From NCBI RefSeq assembly GCF_000482385.1, contig NZ_AXVD01000015.1, positions 1 through 64,000 of the forward strand: DNA of 64,000 bases. The letters are read 5' to 3'. The DNA is from Nocardia sp. CNY236. Lineage in GTDB: Bacteria; Actinomycetota; Actinomycetes; Mycobacteriales; Mycobacteriaceae. The first letter of the stretch is position 1. Every line of letters begins with the position of its first letter. Below are positions 24,677 through 32,161 of the stretch, piece after piece. Both the position numbers and the translations under genes were made by a program. The notes under the pieces were generated by a model. It was given only the letters and a program-made list of their open reading frames with translations. It ran no database searches and was not told where the DNA came from.

Positions 24677-26380
24677 CTAGGAGTCGGTGCGCGCGATGGG
24701 CACGCCGGCCAAGGTCTCGGTTGCCTGCCCGTCGCGGAGTGCGAATTGGCCATTGACCAGCACTTCGACCATGCCGTCCGAGTATCGCTGCGGATCTTCG
24801 TAGGTCGCATTGTCACGCAGCTTCGCCAGGTCGATCACATTGATATCGGCATAGAAGCCCTCCTGGATATACCCCCGCTCCCGCAGCCCCAGGAACGTTG
24901 CAGCCAGCCCGGTCATGCCTCGGATGACATGGGGCAGCGTCACTCGACGCTCGTCCAAGGCGAGCCGACGGAGCTTGTTGGTGAAGGCGCCGAAACTTCG
25001 CGGGTGGGAACGGCCGGGCCCTGGTGGGGCGGAAATACCATCCGTGCAGGTCATCATCCAGTCCTGCGTGGCCAGGTACCTGATGTTGTCGATGTCGTAG
25101 AGATCCATGTTCATGACGACGGTCAACTCGAATTGCCTACGCATCATGCGGATCACCACCTCGAACGGGGAGACATCCCACCGATCGGCTACCTGCTGTA
25201 GGCTCCGCCCGTTCAGCTCCGGGTCGGGCTCCACGAACACGATCTTCCCGGCACCGCCCCGGATGTCGAGCATCTGCTCGCTGTCACGCTGCATCCGCAT
25301 GCGTGTGGCCGGATCGCGATACCGGCCGAGCAACGCGTCCTTCCCGCCGGCCAGAGCCCAGCTCGGTAAGGCATACGATTTGAGGTCGGTCATGGTGGCC
25401 GTGTAGGGGTGCTGCGCAGCCATCACATCCACGCCTCGGGCGCGAGCGCGTTCGATCAACGCGGCGCCCTCGGGCGCGCGCCCGTAATTGCGCACACTCT
25501 GCGGACTGAAGTGACTGAAGATGACCCGATTGCCGCTCTTCTCACCGATCTCGATGGCCTCGGCAATCGAAGCCAGAAATCCGATGCCCTCGTAGACCGC
25601 GCCGAGGTCACGGTCGTGGGTGTCGTAGATCCCGTGATAGCGGCCCGAGACCGTGGCCACCTCGATGACCTCGTCGGTCCCGGCATATACCCCGGGCGTG
25701 TAGAACAAACCACTCGACATTCCGAATGCACCACCGCGCATGCCGCGCTCGATGTAGTCCTGCATCGCCGCGATCTGTTCCCGCGTCGCCGGCTGGTCGG
25801 ACATACCCATCACGGCTTTACGGGCAGCGTTGAAGCCGACATACGTGACAAGGTTGGCTCCCATACCGTTCTGGCGGTATCGGGTGAAATCCTCCGACAC
25901 GGTGTCCCTGCCCCAGCCGTCGACTCCGACGACGACGGTGGTGATTCCCTGGTATCGCTGCGGCAACATCGTGCGGCTGTCGGGCTCATCCGGATCGGCG
26001 TGACTGTGCATATCGATGAAGCCGGGTGTCACGACCAGCCCTGTGGCGTCGATCGTCTCTTTGCCCACGACCCCGGCGATATCGGCTCGGCCGACGAAGG
26101 TGATCTTGTCACCGATGATGCCGATGTCGCGGCGTACCCAGGGGTTTCCGGCTCCGTCGTACACCTGCCCACCGCTGATCAGAATGTCGACCCGGTGATC
26201 GGATGGCGGTGTGGTCTGCTCGGTTCCGGCACAGGCCGCGATCGTCGGCAACAGCGCCGTGCCGAGCGCGGCGAATGCGCTGCCCTGCAGGAGCCGTCGG
26301 CGAGACGGTCTCGCCCTGTCGGTCTGTAGCGTGGCGCCACGAATCGGATACGTCATCGGGTCCTCTTCTTCGCGCTGCAT
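24677..26380 (-). CDS. D-aminoacylase (N-acyl-D-amino-acid deacylase), Tat lipoprotein
   Basis: Amidohydrolase-superfamily enzyme expected to release D-amino acids from their N-acyl forms. Metal-site motifs: VVTPGFIDMHSHADPD near residue 105, VIFSHFSPQ, and GEERGYIQEGFYADINVIDL-like C-terminal block. The N-terminus has a twin-arginine motif SRRRLLQ, a hydrophobic core and a lipobox TIAAC, so it should be exported folded and lipid-anchored outside the membrane. ATG 26380 follows AAGGAG at eight bases; GTG 26389 and ATG 26356 are alternatives. It follows two tiny ORFs on the same strand with a 25-base gap. RpiR and D-serine-deaminase-like genes 4-8 kb away may belong to the same pathway. Confidence 0.88.
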   Translation of the reverse strand: MQREEEDPMTYPIRGATLQTDRARPSRRRLLQGSAFAALGTALLPTIAACAGTEQTTPPSDHRVDILISGGQVYDGAGNPWVRRDIGIIGDKITFVGRADIAGVVGKETIDATGLVVTPGFIDMHSHADPDEPDSRTMLPQRYQGITTVVVGVDGWGRDTVSEDFTRYRQNGMGANLVTYVGFNAARKAVMGMSDQPATREQIAAMQDYIERGMRGGAFGMSSGLFYTPGVYAGTDEVIEVATVSGRYHGIYDTHDRDLGAVYEGIGFLASIAEAIEIGEKSGNRVIFSHFSPQSVRNYGRAPEGAALIERARARGVDVMAAQHPYTATMTDLKSYALPSWALAGGKDALLGRYRDPATRMRMQRDSEQMLDIRGGAGKIVFVEPDPELNGRSLQQVADRWDVSPFEVVIRMMRRQFELTVVMNMDLYDIDNIRYLATQDWMMTCTDGISAPPGPGRSHPRSFGAFTNKLRRLALDERRVTLPHVIRGMTGLAATFLGLRERGYIQEGFYADINVIDLAKLRDNATYEDPQRYSDGMVEVLVNGQFALRDGQATETLAGVPIARTDS

Positions 26381-26405
26381 CGCGCGCACTCCTTTCGAAC
26401 AGCGG

Positions 26406-26630
26406 TCAACCGGCAGTGCCGACCACTGGTGCGGTGCTGAGTGGATAGTCCATGGTCGGGGCGGCTCGCGAGCGTCTGCTGCGACCGTCGCGCGAGCCGA
26501 GCCACCGGACGAGGAACGAGATCACCACGTTGGTGGCGACAGAGATCACCGCGACAACGATTGCTGTAGAGCCGAGTAGCGCCATAGTGAGACGGGTGAA
26601 TGTTCTCGTCACAGAGTTCGTGGAAAGCAT
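26406..26630 (-). CDS. Small single-helix membrane protein, hypothetical
   Basis: 74 codons ending 25 bases before the D-aminoacylase. Residues 16-43 (MALLGSTAIVVAVISV and onward) form one transmembrane helix, followed by a basic cytoplasmic-type stretch RWLGSRDGRSRRSRA. Third-codon positions are mostly G or C, as expected of a real gene here. No ribosome-binding site is clear; an internal ATG at 26585 is possible. Function unknown; position suggests it is co-transcribed with the D-aminoacylase. Confidence 0.45.
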   Translation of the reverse strand: MLSTNSVTRTFTRLTMALLGSTAIVVAVISVATNVVISFLVRWLGSRDGRSRRSRAAPTMDYPLSTAPVVGTAG

Positions 26631-26653
26631 TGCGGTGTAGCGATGTTCGATGT

Positions 26654-26833
26654 TCAGCGCTGCCGCGTCCCGGGCGGACCGATGACCATGGCGACCGCGC
26701 AGTCGGCGAGGTCGATGCTACGTAGGGCAGTCGCGGTGCCCGAAACTCGTGCCACGCCATGCATGCCGATCGGCGGGGTGCTGGTGGGCAACGGTGAGAA
26801 CGCTGCGGCGTCGCCGAGCGATTCGGTCTTCAT
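26654..26833 (-). CDS. Candidate 59-residue small ORF upstream of the D-aminoacylase
   Basis: ATG 26833 to TGA 26654 encodes 59 residues beginning MKTESLGDAAAFSPLP and ending VIGPPGTRQR. Third codon positions are almost all G or C across the length, a much stronger coding signature than neighbouring frames. No signal peptide, helix or known family is recognised; one cysteine. It ends 23 bases before the small membrane-protein ORF, giving a possible three-gene run with the D-aminoacylase. The ribosome-binding site is weak (AGGA about 12 bases upstream). 26834-27113 upstream shows no gene and becomes A+T-rich toward 27110. Confidence 0.4.
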   Translation of the reverse strand: MKTESLGDAAAFSPLPTSTPPIGMHGVARVSGTATALRSIDLADCAVAMVIGPPGTRQR

Positions 26834-27113
26834 GAGTGAATCCAGTCCTGATGTGAAGTGTCGTGCGAGGTCGCCGGATGTCGGTTGCCACGGATGGATA
26901 CAGACACCAGCCCATATCGAGTTACCAGTCAGCTACATACATGCGTGTGGCAGCGAGTGGTGCCGATACGGGGAATCGCTCCGAACTCACATGCGGGACC
27001 TGGTTCGGAGCTAGAAAAAGTTGTTCCAGTCATAGTGCGTGCGAGGTACGAGACATGTAACTACAAGTCAGCTCGATATGCAACAACGATTGCGCACAAA
27101 TCTGTCAACGCAA

Positions 27114-27560
27114 TCATTTTGCTCGCGTAGGCATCATCGAAGCCGATGAGCGCACAGTGGAACGACGGCGATCCTCAGGCGCCGAGATGGCGGCGCATAC
27201 CGACCAGCGAATGACGAGCGCGGCGCCGAAGAGGAGGTTGAACACGGCATGCGCGGTGGCGCCGACGGCCAACGAGAATCCGGTGTCCACCACGAACCAG
27301 GTGGCCAGACAGCTGGCCATGGCGGTCCAGGCCCAGCGTTCGCGGCGCGGCAGAGGACCACGGGCCACCGCCACCAGGCCGCCGCTGGTCGTCGCACTGC
27401 TTGCCCAACTCGACGGCCTGCTCGTGCTGCGTGGTATCGGGAACAGCGACGTGGCCGACGCGGCAGCACGCACCCTCGGCTGGCAACCTGATCCCGGACA
27501 TTCGACCGACCCCGAACTGTCGGCGCCAGATAGCTGAACCACCCGAAACCGCCATACCAC
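27114..27560 (-). pseudogene. Degenerate small membrane-protein locus
   Basis: The minus-strand frame from 27114 has a convincing C-terminal part (PLPRRERWAWTAM, then WFVVDTGFSLAVGATAHAVF) like actinobacterial integral-membrane proteins of unknown function, about two helices. The N-terminal half of that frame is not protein-like (serine/proline/arginine-rich). A different minus-strand frame just upstream begins VSWYGGFGWFSYLAP, also protein-like, then degenerates, and the plus strand at 27380-27537 reads LVVALLAQLDGLLVLRG. Frames that switch in this way indicate frameshift or rearrangement remnants. Start and boundaries are uncertain. Confidence 0.4.
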
Positions 27561-27600
27561 GACACCGGAAACCTATGCGGTGGGGTGACCGGCGCAATGG

Positions 27601-28212
27601 TCAGTCCGTTTTCGACTTGGCGCGGGCGTACGCGCGGGCGGCGCGAGCGCGGTCGCCACAGCGGGTCGAGCACCAGTGGCGGCGACCGTGGCGGATCAGG
27701 TACCGATTACACGGGACGGACTCGCAGGTCGTCAGGAAATCGGCACCGGACCCGCTGAGCAGGTCTGCCGCATCTGCGGCGAGCGTCGCCAGCGCGCGGT
27801 CGACGTTGGGCGGGCACAGCGCAGTGCGGTAGAAGCCATTCGCCTCGTCCCATTGCAACAGGGCGGCCGTTGGGGTCCTGCTCAGCGCGTCGTTGACGGC
27901 GGACAGCGCTGCAGGCAAGACAGGCTGCTGGGCGACGCGGGCGGCGAACAATGCCCTGATGTGTTCTCGCAGCACGCGCAGCTGCGTCGCACACATCTCC
28001 TGCACTCCGGCATCGGCGGGCGCAAGGCCCCGTTCGGCGAGCCACCGATTCGCGGATTCGGGAGTGCCGAGTAGGTCGATGAAGTGTCCGCCGGGCAGCA
28101 CATAGGCGCTGTCGGCGAAATCGACAGCGAGGTACTGCTCGGCCCCGGGCGCCGGCGGTAGCGCAGCGGTCGAGGCCTCCCGCACGACTCTCGTAGCTCT
28201 CATAGCTCTCAT
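27601..28212 (-). CDS. CGNR zinc-finger transcriptional regulator
   Basis: 203 residues. The N-terminal two thirds is the ABATE ligand/stress domain (FADSAYVLPGGHFIDLLGTPESANRWL), the C-terminus the CGNR zinc finger: CESVPCNRYLIRHGRRHWC and STRCGDRARAARAYAR. The signature asparagine is aspartate here (CGDR). ATG 28212 or 28203. It is divergent from an MBL hydrolase and an MFS pump with a perfect inverted repeat between, so it probably regulates them. Confidence 0.85.
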   Translation of the reverse strand: MRAMRATRVVREASTAALPPAPGAEQYLAVDFADSAYVLPGGHFIDLLGTPESANRWLAERGLAPADAGVQEMCATQLRVLREHIRALFAARVAQQPVLPAALSAVNDALSRTPTAALLQWDEANGFYRTALCPPNVDRALATLAADAADLLSGSGADFLTTCESVPCNRYLIRHGRRHWCSTRCGDRARAARAYARAKSKTD

Positions 28213-28229
28213 GTTACGAATTGCATTTG

Positions 28230-28260
28230 TCCGTGAGAACACCCTACGGTATCTCACGGA
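28230..28260. promoter_or_regulatory. Inverted repeat operator candidate between CGNR regulator and MBL gene
   Basis: TCCGTGAGA (28230-28238) and TCTCACGGA (28252-28260) are perfect inverted copies with a 13-base spacer; centre-to-centre distance is 22 bases, two helical turns, fitting a dimeric DNA-binding protein. It lies in the 80-base gap between the divergent starts. Confidence 0.55.
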
Positions 28261-28292
28261 TATTTGGAGTTTTATTCGTGAGGAGATTGTTC

Positions 28293-29081
28293 GTGGGTTC
28301 CGAAAGCACAACCGACCAGCAGGTCTGCGTCCAGGTACTCGGCGGCCCGACCGCGCTCTTCGAATACGGCGGGCTGAGGTTCCTCACCGACCCGACCTTC
28401 GATGCACCCCGCGACTACCAACAATCGGGCGGCGTGCTCACCAAGACCGCGCCGGCTTCGGCTGCGCCAGCCGACCTCGGCCGCATCGACGTGGTTCTGC
28501 TCTCGCACGATGAGCACCCCGACAACCTCGACGACTCCGGTCGTGCCCTGCTCTCCGACGTGCCACTCACCCTCACCACGCCCGGTGGTGGACAACGCCT
28601 CGGGAACGGAGCCAAAGGCCTGGCCGACTGGGAGTCGATCGAGTTGGATCGCCGAGGCGACGGCACGATCACCGTGACGGGCGTGCCAGCGATCCACGGG
28701 CCGGGCACACGCGAGGAGGTCGAACCGATCACCGGCCAGGTTGTCGGATTCGTCCTGACCGGGGAAGGCCTACCCACCGTCTATGTCAGCGGCGACAACG
28801 CCTCGCTCACTGCGGTCGAGGAGATCGCCGAGCGATTCGCACCGGTGGATACCGCCATCCTCTTCGCCGGAGCTCCCCGCTTCTCCGTTCTCTTCGACGG
28901 TGCGCCGATCGTCCTCGACAGCACCCGGACCGCCGAGGCCGCCGAACTCCTCGGCGCACGTCGGGTCGTTCCCGTTCATTACGAGGGTTGGGCCCACTTC
29001 ACCGAGGGCCGTGCCGAGTTGGTCGCGGCGTTCACTGCCGCCGGACTCCGCGACCGCCTCGACCTGGGCGAGCTGAGCTGA
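28293..29081 (+). CDS. MBL-fold metallohydrolase (UlaG-like)
   Basis: 262-residue metallo-beta-lactamase-fold protein. The metal motif reads SHDEHPDNLD, where two histidines and the aspartate are kept but the usual last histidine of HxHxDH is Asn. Later ligands are probably in VTGVPAIHGPG, YVSGDNASL and VPVHYEGWAHF. Relatives act on phospholipids, lactones or sugar phosphates; substrate unknown. GTG 28293 was chosen because GAGGAG stands seven bases upstream. The MFS gene begins eight bases after its stop. Confidence 0.85.
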   Translation: MGSESTTDQQVCVQVLGGPTALFEYGGLRFLTDPTFDAPRDYQQSGGVLTKTAPASAAPADLGRIDVVLLSHDEHPDNLDDSGRALLSDVPLTLTTPGGGQRLGNGAKGLADWESIELDRRGDGTITVTGVPAIHGPGTREEVEPITGQVVGFVLTGEGLPTVYVSGDNASLTAVEEIAERFAPVDTAILFAGAPRFSVLFDGAPIVLDSTRTAEAAELLGARRVVPVHYEGWAHFTEGRAELVAAFTAAGLRDRLDLGELS

Positions 29082-29088
29082 CGCTGTC

Positions 29089-30357
29089 GTGGTGACTTCG
29101 GTATCTGCCAGCATCGATGATCCCCTCGGCTCCAAGGCCCAGCGCCGCACCCTGATCGTCCTGGTTGCCGCTCAGGCACTGAGCGGTGCGGGACTGGCGG
29201 CGGGCGTGACCGTCGGTGCGCTGCTCGCGCAGGAGATGCTCAGCTCGACCGGCCTCGCCGGCCTACCCAGTGCGCTCGGGACTGCAGGCTCCGCGCTGGC
29301 GGCCGTTGCAGTCGGACGAATTTCGCAAGCCCGCGGCCGCCGCCCCGGCCTGGTTGCCGGGTATCTGACCGGTGCCATCGGCAGTGTCGGAGTCATTGCG
29401 GCCGCCGTAGCCGGCAATCCGATCCTGCTGTTCGTAGCGCTGTTCGTCTATGGCGCTGGCACCTCCACCAATCTGCAAGCCCGGTATGCCGGAGCCGATT
29501 TGGCCGGCCCGGCGCACCGCGCCCGTGCTGTGTCCATCGTGCTGGTCGCCACCACACTCGGTGGCGTGGTCGGCCCCAACCTCACCGCGCCGACCAGCAA
29601 CCTCGCACTCGCAATCGGCATCCCCCATCTGGCCGGTCCGTTCCTGCTCGCCGGGGCCGCCTACGCATTGGCCGCCGTGGTGCTGGCCATCTGGCTGCGC
29701 CCCGACCCACTACTGCTCGCCCGCACGCTCGAGGCCGGACACATCGCCGCGCAGCCCGACAGCGCCGAGGGCCGACCGCACCATTCGGTCCACAGGCGCG
29801 GTTCCGGCGTGCTGGTCGGTGCGGTGGTTATGGTGCTCGCCCAGTTCGTGATGGTCGCGATCATGACGATGACGCCCGTCCACATGAACGACCATGGCCA
29901 CAGCACCGGCGCCACCGGCCTCGTCATCGCCATCCACATCGGTGCGATGTACCTGCCGTCGCCACTGACCGGCTGGCTCGTGGATCGCTGTGGCCGCTTC
30001 ACCATCGCCGCCGTATCCGGACTGACCCTGCTCGGCGCCGGAGTCGTCGCCGCCTGCGCCCCCAACGACTCCGTGTTGCTGTTGACGGTGGCACTCACGC
30101 TGCTCGGTCTCGGCTGGAACTTCGGCCTCGTCGCAGGTACTGCGATCATCACCGACGCCGTTCCGCTGGCCACCCGCGCCAAAACCCAGGGCCTGGTCGA
30201 CGTCACCATCGCCATCGCGGGCGCGACCGGTGGCATGATCTCGGGGCCGGTGGTCGCCAATGCCGGCTACCCCACGCTGGCGGTCGGCGGCGGCATCCTG
30301 GCACTGATCAGCGTGCCGGTCGTCGCGGCCGCACGCAATTCGCCCCGTTGGCCGTGA
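29089..30357 (+). CDS. MFS transporter
   Basis: 422 residues with about twelve membrane helices and a central cytoplasmic loop around residues 205-240 (RPDPLLLARTLEAGHIA, HHSVHRRGSG). N-terminal repeats such as VAVGRISQARGRRPGLVAGY resemble the loop 2-3 motif of drug-type exporters. GTG 29089, with GTG 29092 as alternative. It is coupled closely to the MBL hydrolase, and both are likely controlled by the divergent CGNR regulator; the pair looks like a detoxification unit, but the substrate is unknown. Confidence 0.88.
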   Translation: MVTSVSASIDDPLGSKAQRRTLIVLVAAQALSGAGLAAGVTVGALLAQEMLSSTGLAGLPSALGTAGSALAAVAVGRISQARGRRPGLVAGYLTGAIGSVGVIAAAVAGNPILLFVALFVYGAGTSTNLQARYAGADLAGPAHRARAVSIVLVATTLGGVVGPNLTAPTSNLALAIGIPHLAGPFLLAGAAYALAAVVLAIWLRPDPLLLARTLEAGHIAAQPDSAEGRPHHSVHRRGSGVLVGAVVMVLAQFVMVAIMTMTPVHMNDHGHSTGATGLVIAIHIGAMYLPSPLTGWLVDRCGRFTIAAVSGLTLLGAGVVAACAPNDSVLLLTVALTLLGLGWNFGLVAGTAIITDAVPLATRAKTQGLVDVTIAIAGATGGMISGPVVANAGYPTLAVGGGILALISVPVVAAARNSPRWP

Positions 30358-30363
30358 CCACCG

Positions 30364-30387
30364 CAGACGCAACTTCGATTGCGTCTG
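30364..30387. promoter_or_regulatory. Perfect inverted repeat between MFS and RpiR genes
   Basis: CAGACGCAA (30364-30372) and TTGCGTCTG (30379-30387) are exact inverted copies with a six-base spacer CTTCGA, seven bases after the MFS stop and 17 bases before the RpiR start. It could be a terminator stem, though there is no T-run, or the autoregulatory operator of the RpiR protein; its place against the RpiR start favours the operator. Confidence 0.5.
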
Positions 30388-30403
30388 TGCCATGATGTGG
30401 TGC

Positions 30404-31291
30404 ATGGCGGCGAAGGAAACCGCGGTGGCCCCGGCACCGGAAACCTATGCGGAGTTGCGCAGCGTTCTGCAAGCTCGGATGGACGCATTCGCCCCAGGGC
30501 AACAGCGGGTCGCCAAGGTGTTGCTCACCGATCCCGAAGGCGCCGCGTTCCGGACGATCGCCGAGAATGCGCGGGTGGCCGGCGTGCACCAATCCTCGCT
30601 GGTGCGGTTCGCGACAGGACTGGGCCTGTCGGGCTATCCGGCGCTGGTCAAGTTGTGCCGCGAACATCTGGCAGAACAAGCCCAGCTCGTGCGACGCTTC
30701 GAAGCCGCGGAACAACACAGCGCCTCCACGCTGTTCGCCGCCGCCGTCGAACACGACCAACAGAATCTCGCACGTACCTACGCCCGTATCGACCCCGCCG
30801 AATGGGATCGTGCGGTCACGATGCTGGCCGAAGCACCGCGCGTCCACATCATCGGATTACGCAAGTGCACGGGCGTGGCACAGACGATGGCCTACCTGCT
30901 ACATATGGTGCGCCCGGGCGTGCGGCATGTGGCGCCTTCCCTGGGCGGGCTGGTGGACGAACTGCGCGATCTCGACAGCAACGATGTCTTCGTCGCCATC
31001 TCGATCCGCCGCTACACCGCCGATACCGTTCGCGCCCTGCGATTCGCGCGCCAACGTGGCTTGCGCGCGATCGCGCTCACCGACGACGCAGCCTCGCCGC
31101 TGGCGGCAGCAGCGGATGTCACGTTCTTCGTGGACACCAACGGCATCACCATCTTCCGATCGCTGTCGGCCTTCCTGTCACTGGTTCAGACCTTGTCCAC
31201 GGCCGTAGCATTGCAGCGCGGGAAACATACGCGGGCCGAGTTGCAGCAAGACGAAGCGCTACTGCAGGCCTTCGACATCTATACCGCCTAA
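30404..31291 (+). CDS. RpiR/MurR-family transcriptional regulator with SIS domain
   Basis: 295 residues. N-terminal HTH_6 domain (about 10-85: PGQQRVAKVLL, TIAENARVAGVHQSSLVRFA), then a SIS sugar-isomerase domain (about 125-255) with RVHIIGLRKCTGVA, VFVAISIRRYTADT and RAIALTDDAASPLA. SIS regulators usually sense phosphorylated sugars, but members near D-aminoacylase and D-serine-deaminase-like genes in other bacteria are linked to D-amino-acid use. ATG 30404 is preferred over 30392. No clear ribosome-binding site; CATGAT seven bases upstream could give a leaderless message. Confidence 0.88.
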   Translation: MAAKETAVAPAPETYAELRSVLQARMDAFAPGQQRVAKVLLTDPEGAAFRTIAENARVAGVHQSSLVRFATGLGLSGYPALVKLCREHLAEQAQLVRRFEAAEQHSASTLFAAAVEHDQQNLARTYARIDPAEWDRAVTMLAEAPRVHIIGLRKCTGVAQTMAYLLHMVRPGVRHVAPSLGGLVDELRDLDSNDVFVAISIRRYTADTVRALRFARQRGLRAIALTDDAASPLAAAADVTFFVDTNGITIFRSLSAFLSLVQTLSTAVALQRGKHTRAELQQDEALLQAFDIYTA

Positions 31292-31408
31292 CGATGCCGA
31301 AGGACGATCGCGAAAGGCCGCCTTTCGTATCGGAAGACCCGATCGCGCCCGAACCGTCGAACGCGAAACACTTTCTCCGGTAGAGATTGTCACCGAGACG
31401 CGGCTCTG

Positions 31409-31744
31409 CTACCACCTGTGTGGGCGACGGCGCCCCTGTTCCGCGACATTGCGCGGCGTGCCGAGCGGAAGTATCGCGTCCCAATACTCTGCGCGCACCG
31501 CGTCCCACAGCTTCCAGTGCCCAGGGAACCACTCGCGCACGAGCACCAGATCCGGGCGAGCGCCGTCCTCACCGAAATACACGACTCCAGACGCGCCATT
31601 GGGAATGTCCACCGCGGTTCCGTCCAGACGCACGCGGTAGGCCGTGACCGGGCTACTGTGGTCGGCGAACGACTCCATCTCGATACGGGGGCCGACTACG
31701 CGCCATCTGGCTTCACAATGACCGAACGAGGTGATATGCACCAT
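31409..31744 (-). CDS. Hypothetical protein, 111 residues
   Basis: Not recognised. Mixed soluble protein with the blocks GASGVVYFGEDGARPDLVLV and REWFPGHWKLWDAVRAEYW and an arginine-rich tail. ATG 31744 is preceded by GAGG; GTG 31762 would overlap the stop of the preceding small HTH gene. The near-overlap implies one two-gene transcript with that regulator. 31292-31408 between it and RpiR is non-coding. Confidence 0.55.
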   Translation of the reverse strand: MVHITSFGHCEARWRVVGPRIEMESFADHSSPVTAYRVRLDGTAVDIPNGASGVVYFGEDGARPDLVLVREWFPGHWKLWDAVRAEYWDAILPLGTPRNVAEQGRRRPHRW

Positions 31745-31755
31745 GTTTCGCCGCC

Positions 31756-32004
31756 TCACCACGTGGTGCGGCCACCGACCGACAGAGCATCTCGTCCACG
31801 TAGAGTGATCTGGTAGCCGTCATGTCCCCCCGGCCCGCCGGCGACCACGAGACCCATACGCTGTAGCCGCTTCACCGCGCGTCGCGCACGGCGACCGGAC
31901 AGTTCGAGGGTCAGCGCAAGCGCTGCGACAGAGAGAATTCCGCCCGGCTCCAGTGCCAACAGCACTGCGACCTGCGCCCGATCGAATCGAGTTGTTCTAG
32001 GCAT
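31756..32004 (-). CDS. Small winged-helix DNA-binding protein
   Basis: 82 residues: RAQVAVLLALEPGGILSVAALALTLEL-type helix pair, a recognition helix GRRARRAVKRLQRMGLV, and the wing GGHDGYQITLRGRDAL. This is a minimal winged helix like MarR/PadR/Rrf2 types without a separate sensor. ATG 32004 begins at MPRTTRFD; the longer open frame upstream looks non-coding. Followed directly by the 111-residue hypothetical gene, and divergent from the DUF5753 regulator. The 157-base gap between them contains a near repeat, TTGCAACGCATG and ATGCAACGATGA. Confidence 0.6.
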   Translation of the reverse strand: MPRTTRFDRAQVAVLLALEPGGILSVAALALTLELSGRRARRAVKRLQRMGLVVAGGPGGHDGYQITLRGRDALSVGGRTTW

Positions 32005-32161
32005 GCCGACACGATCCGTCGAACACCGACACCGAGTCGTCGAAACAGCACTGCTCGGAAATTCTCGCCGAAAAGCTATAGTCGCGTTGTGCACTGCCAC
32101 ATAGAATCAACGCATCTTGCAACGCATGGGCACTGCAGAATGCAACGATGAGGGGGACGAT

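Noticed and set aside
27157-27537. 126-codon plus-strand ORF
   Set aside because: Its first half is antisense to a convincing membrane segment on the other strand; only its second half looks protein-like, so it is treated as part of the degenerate locus.
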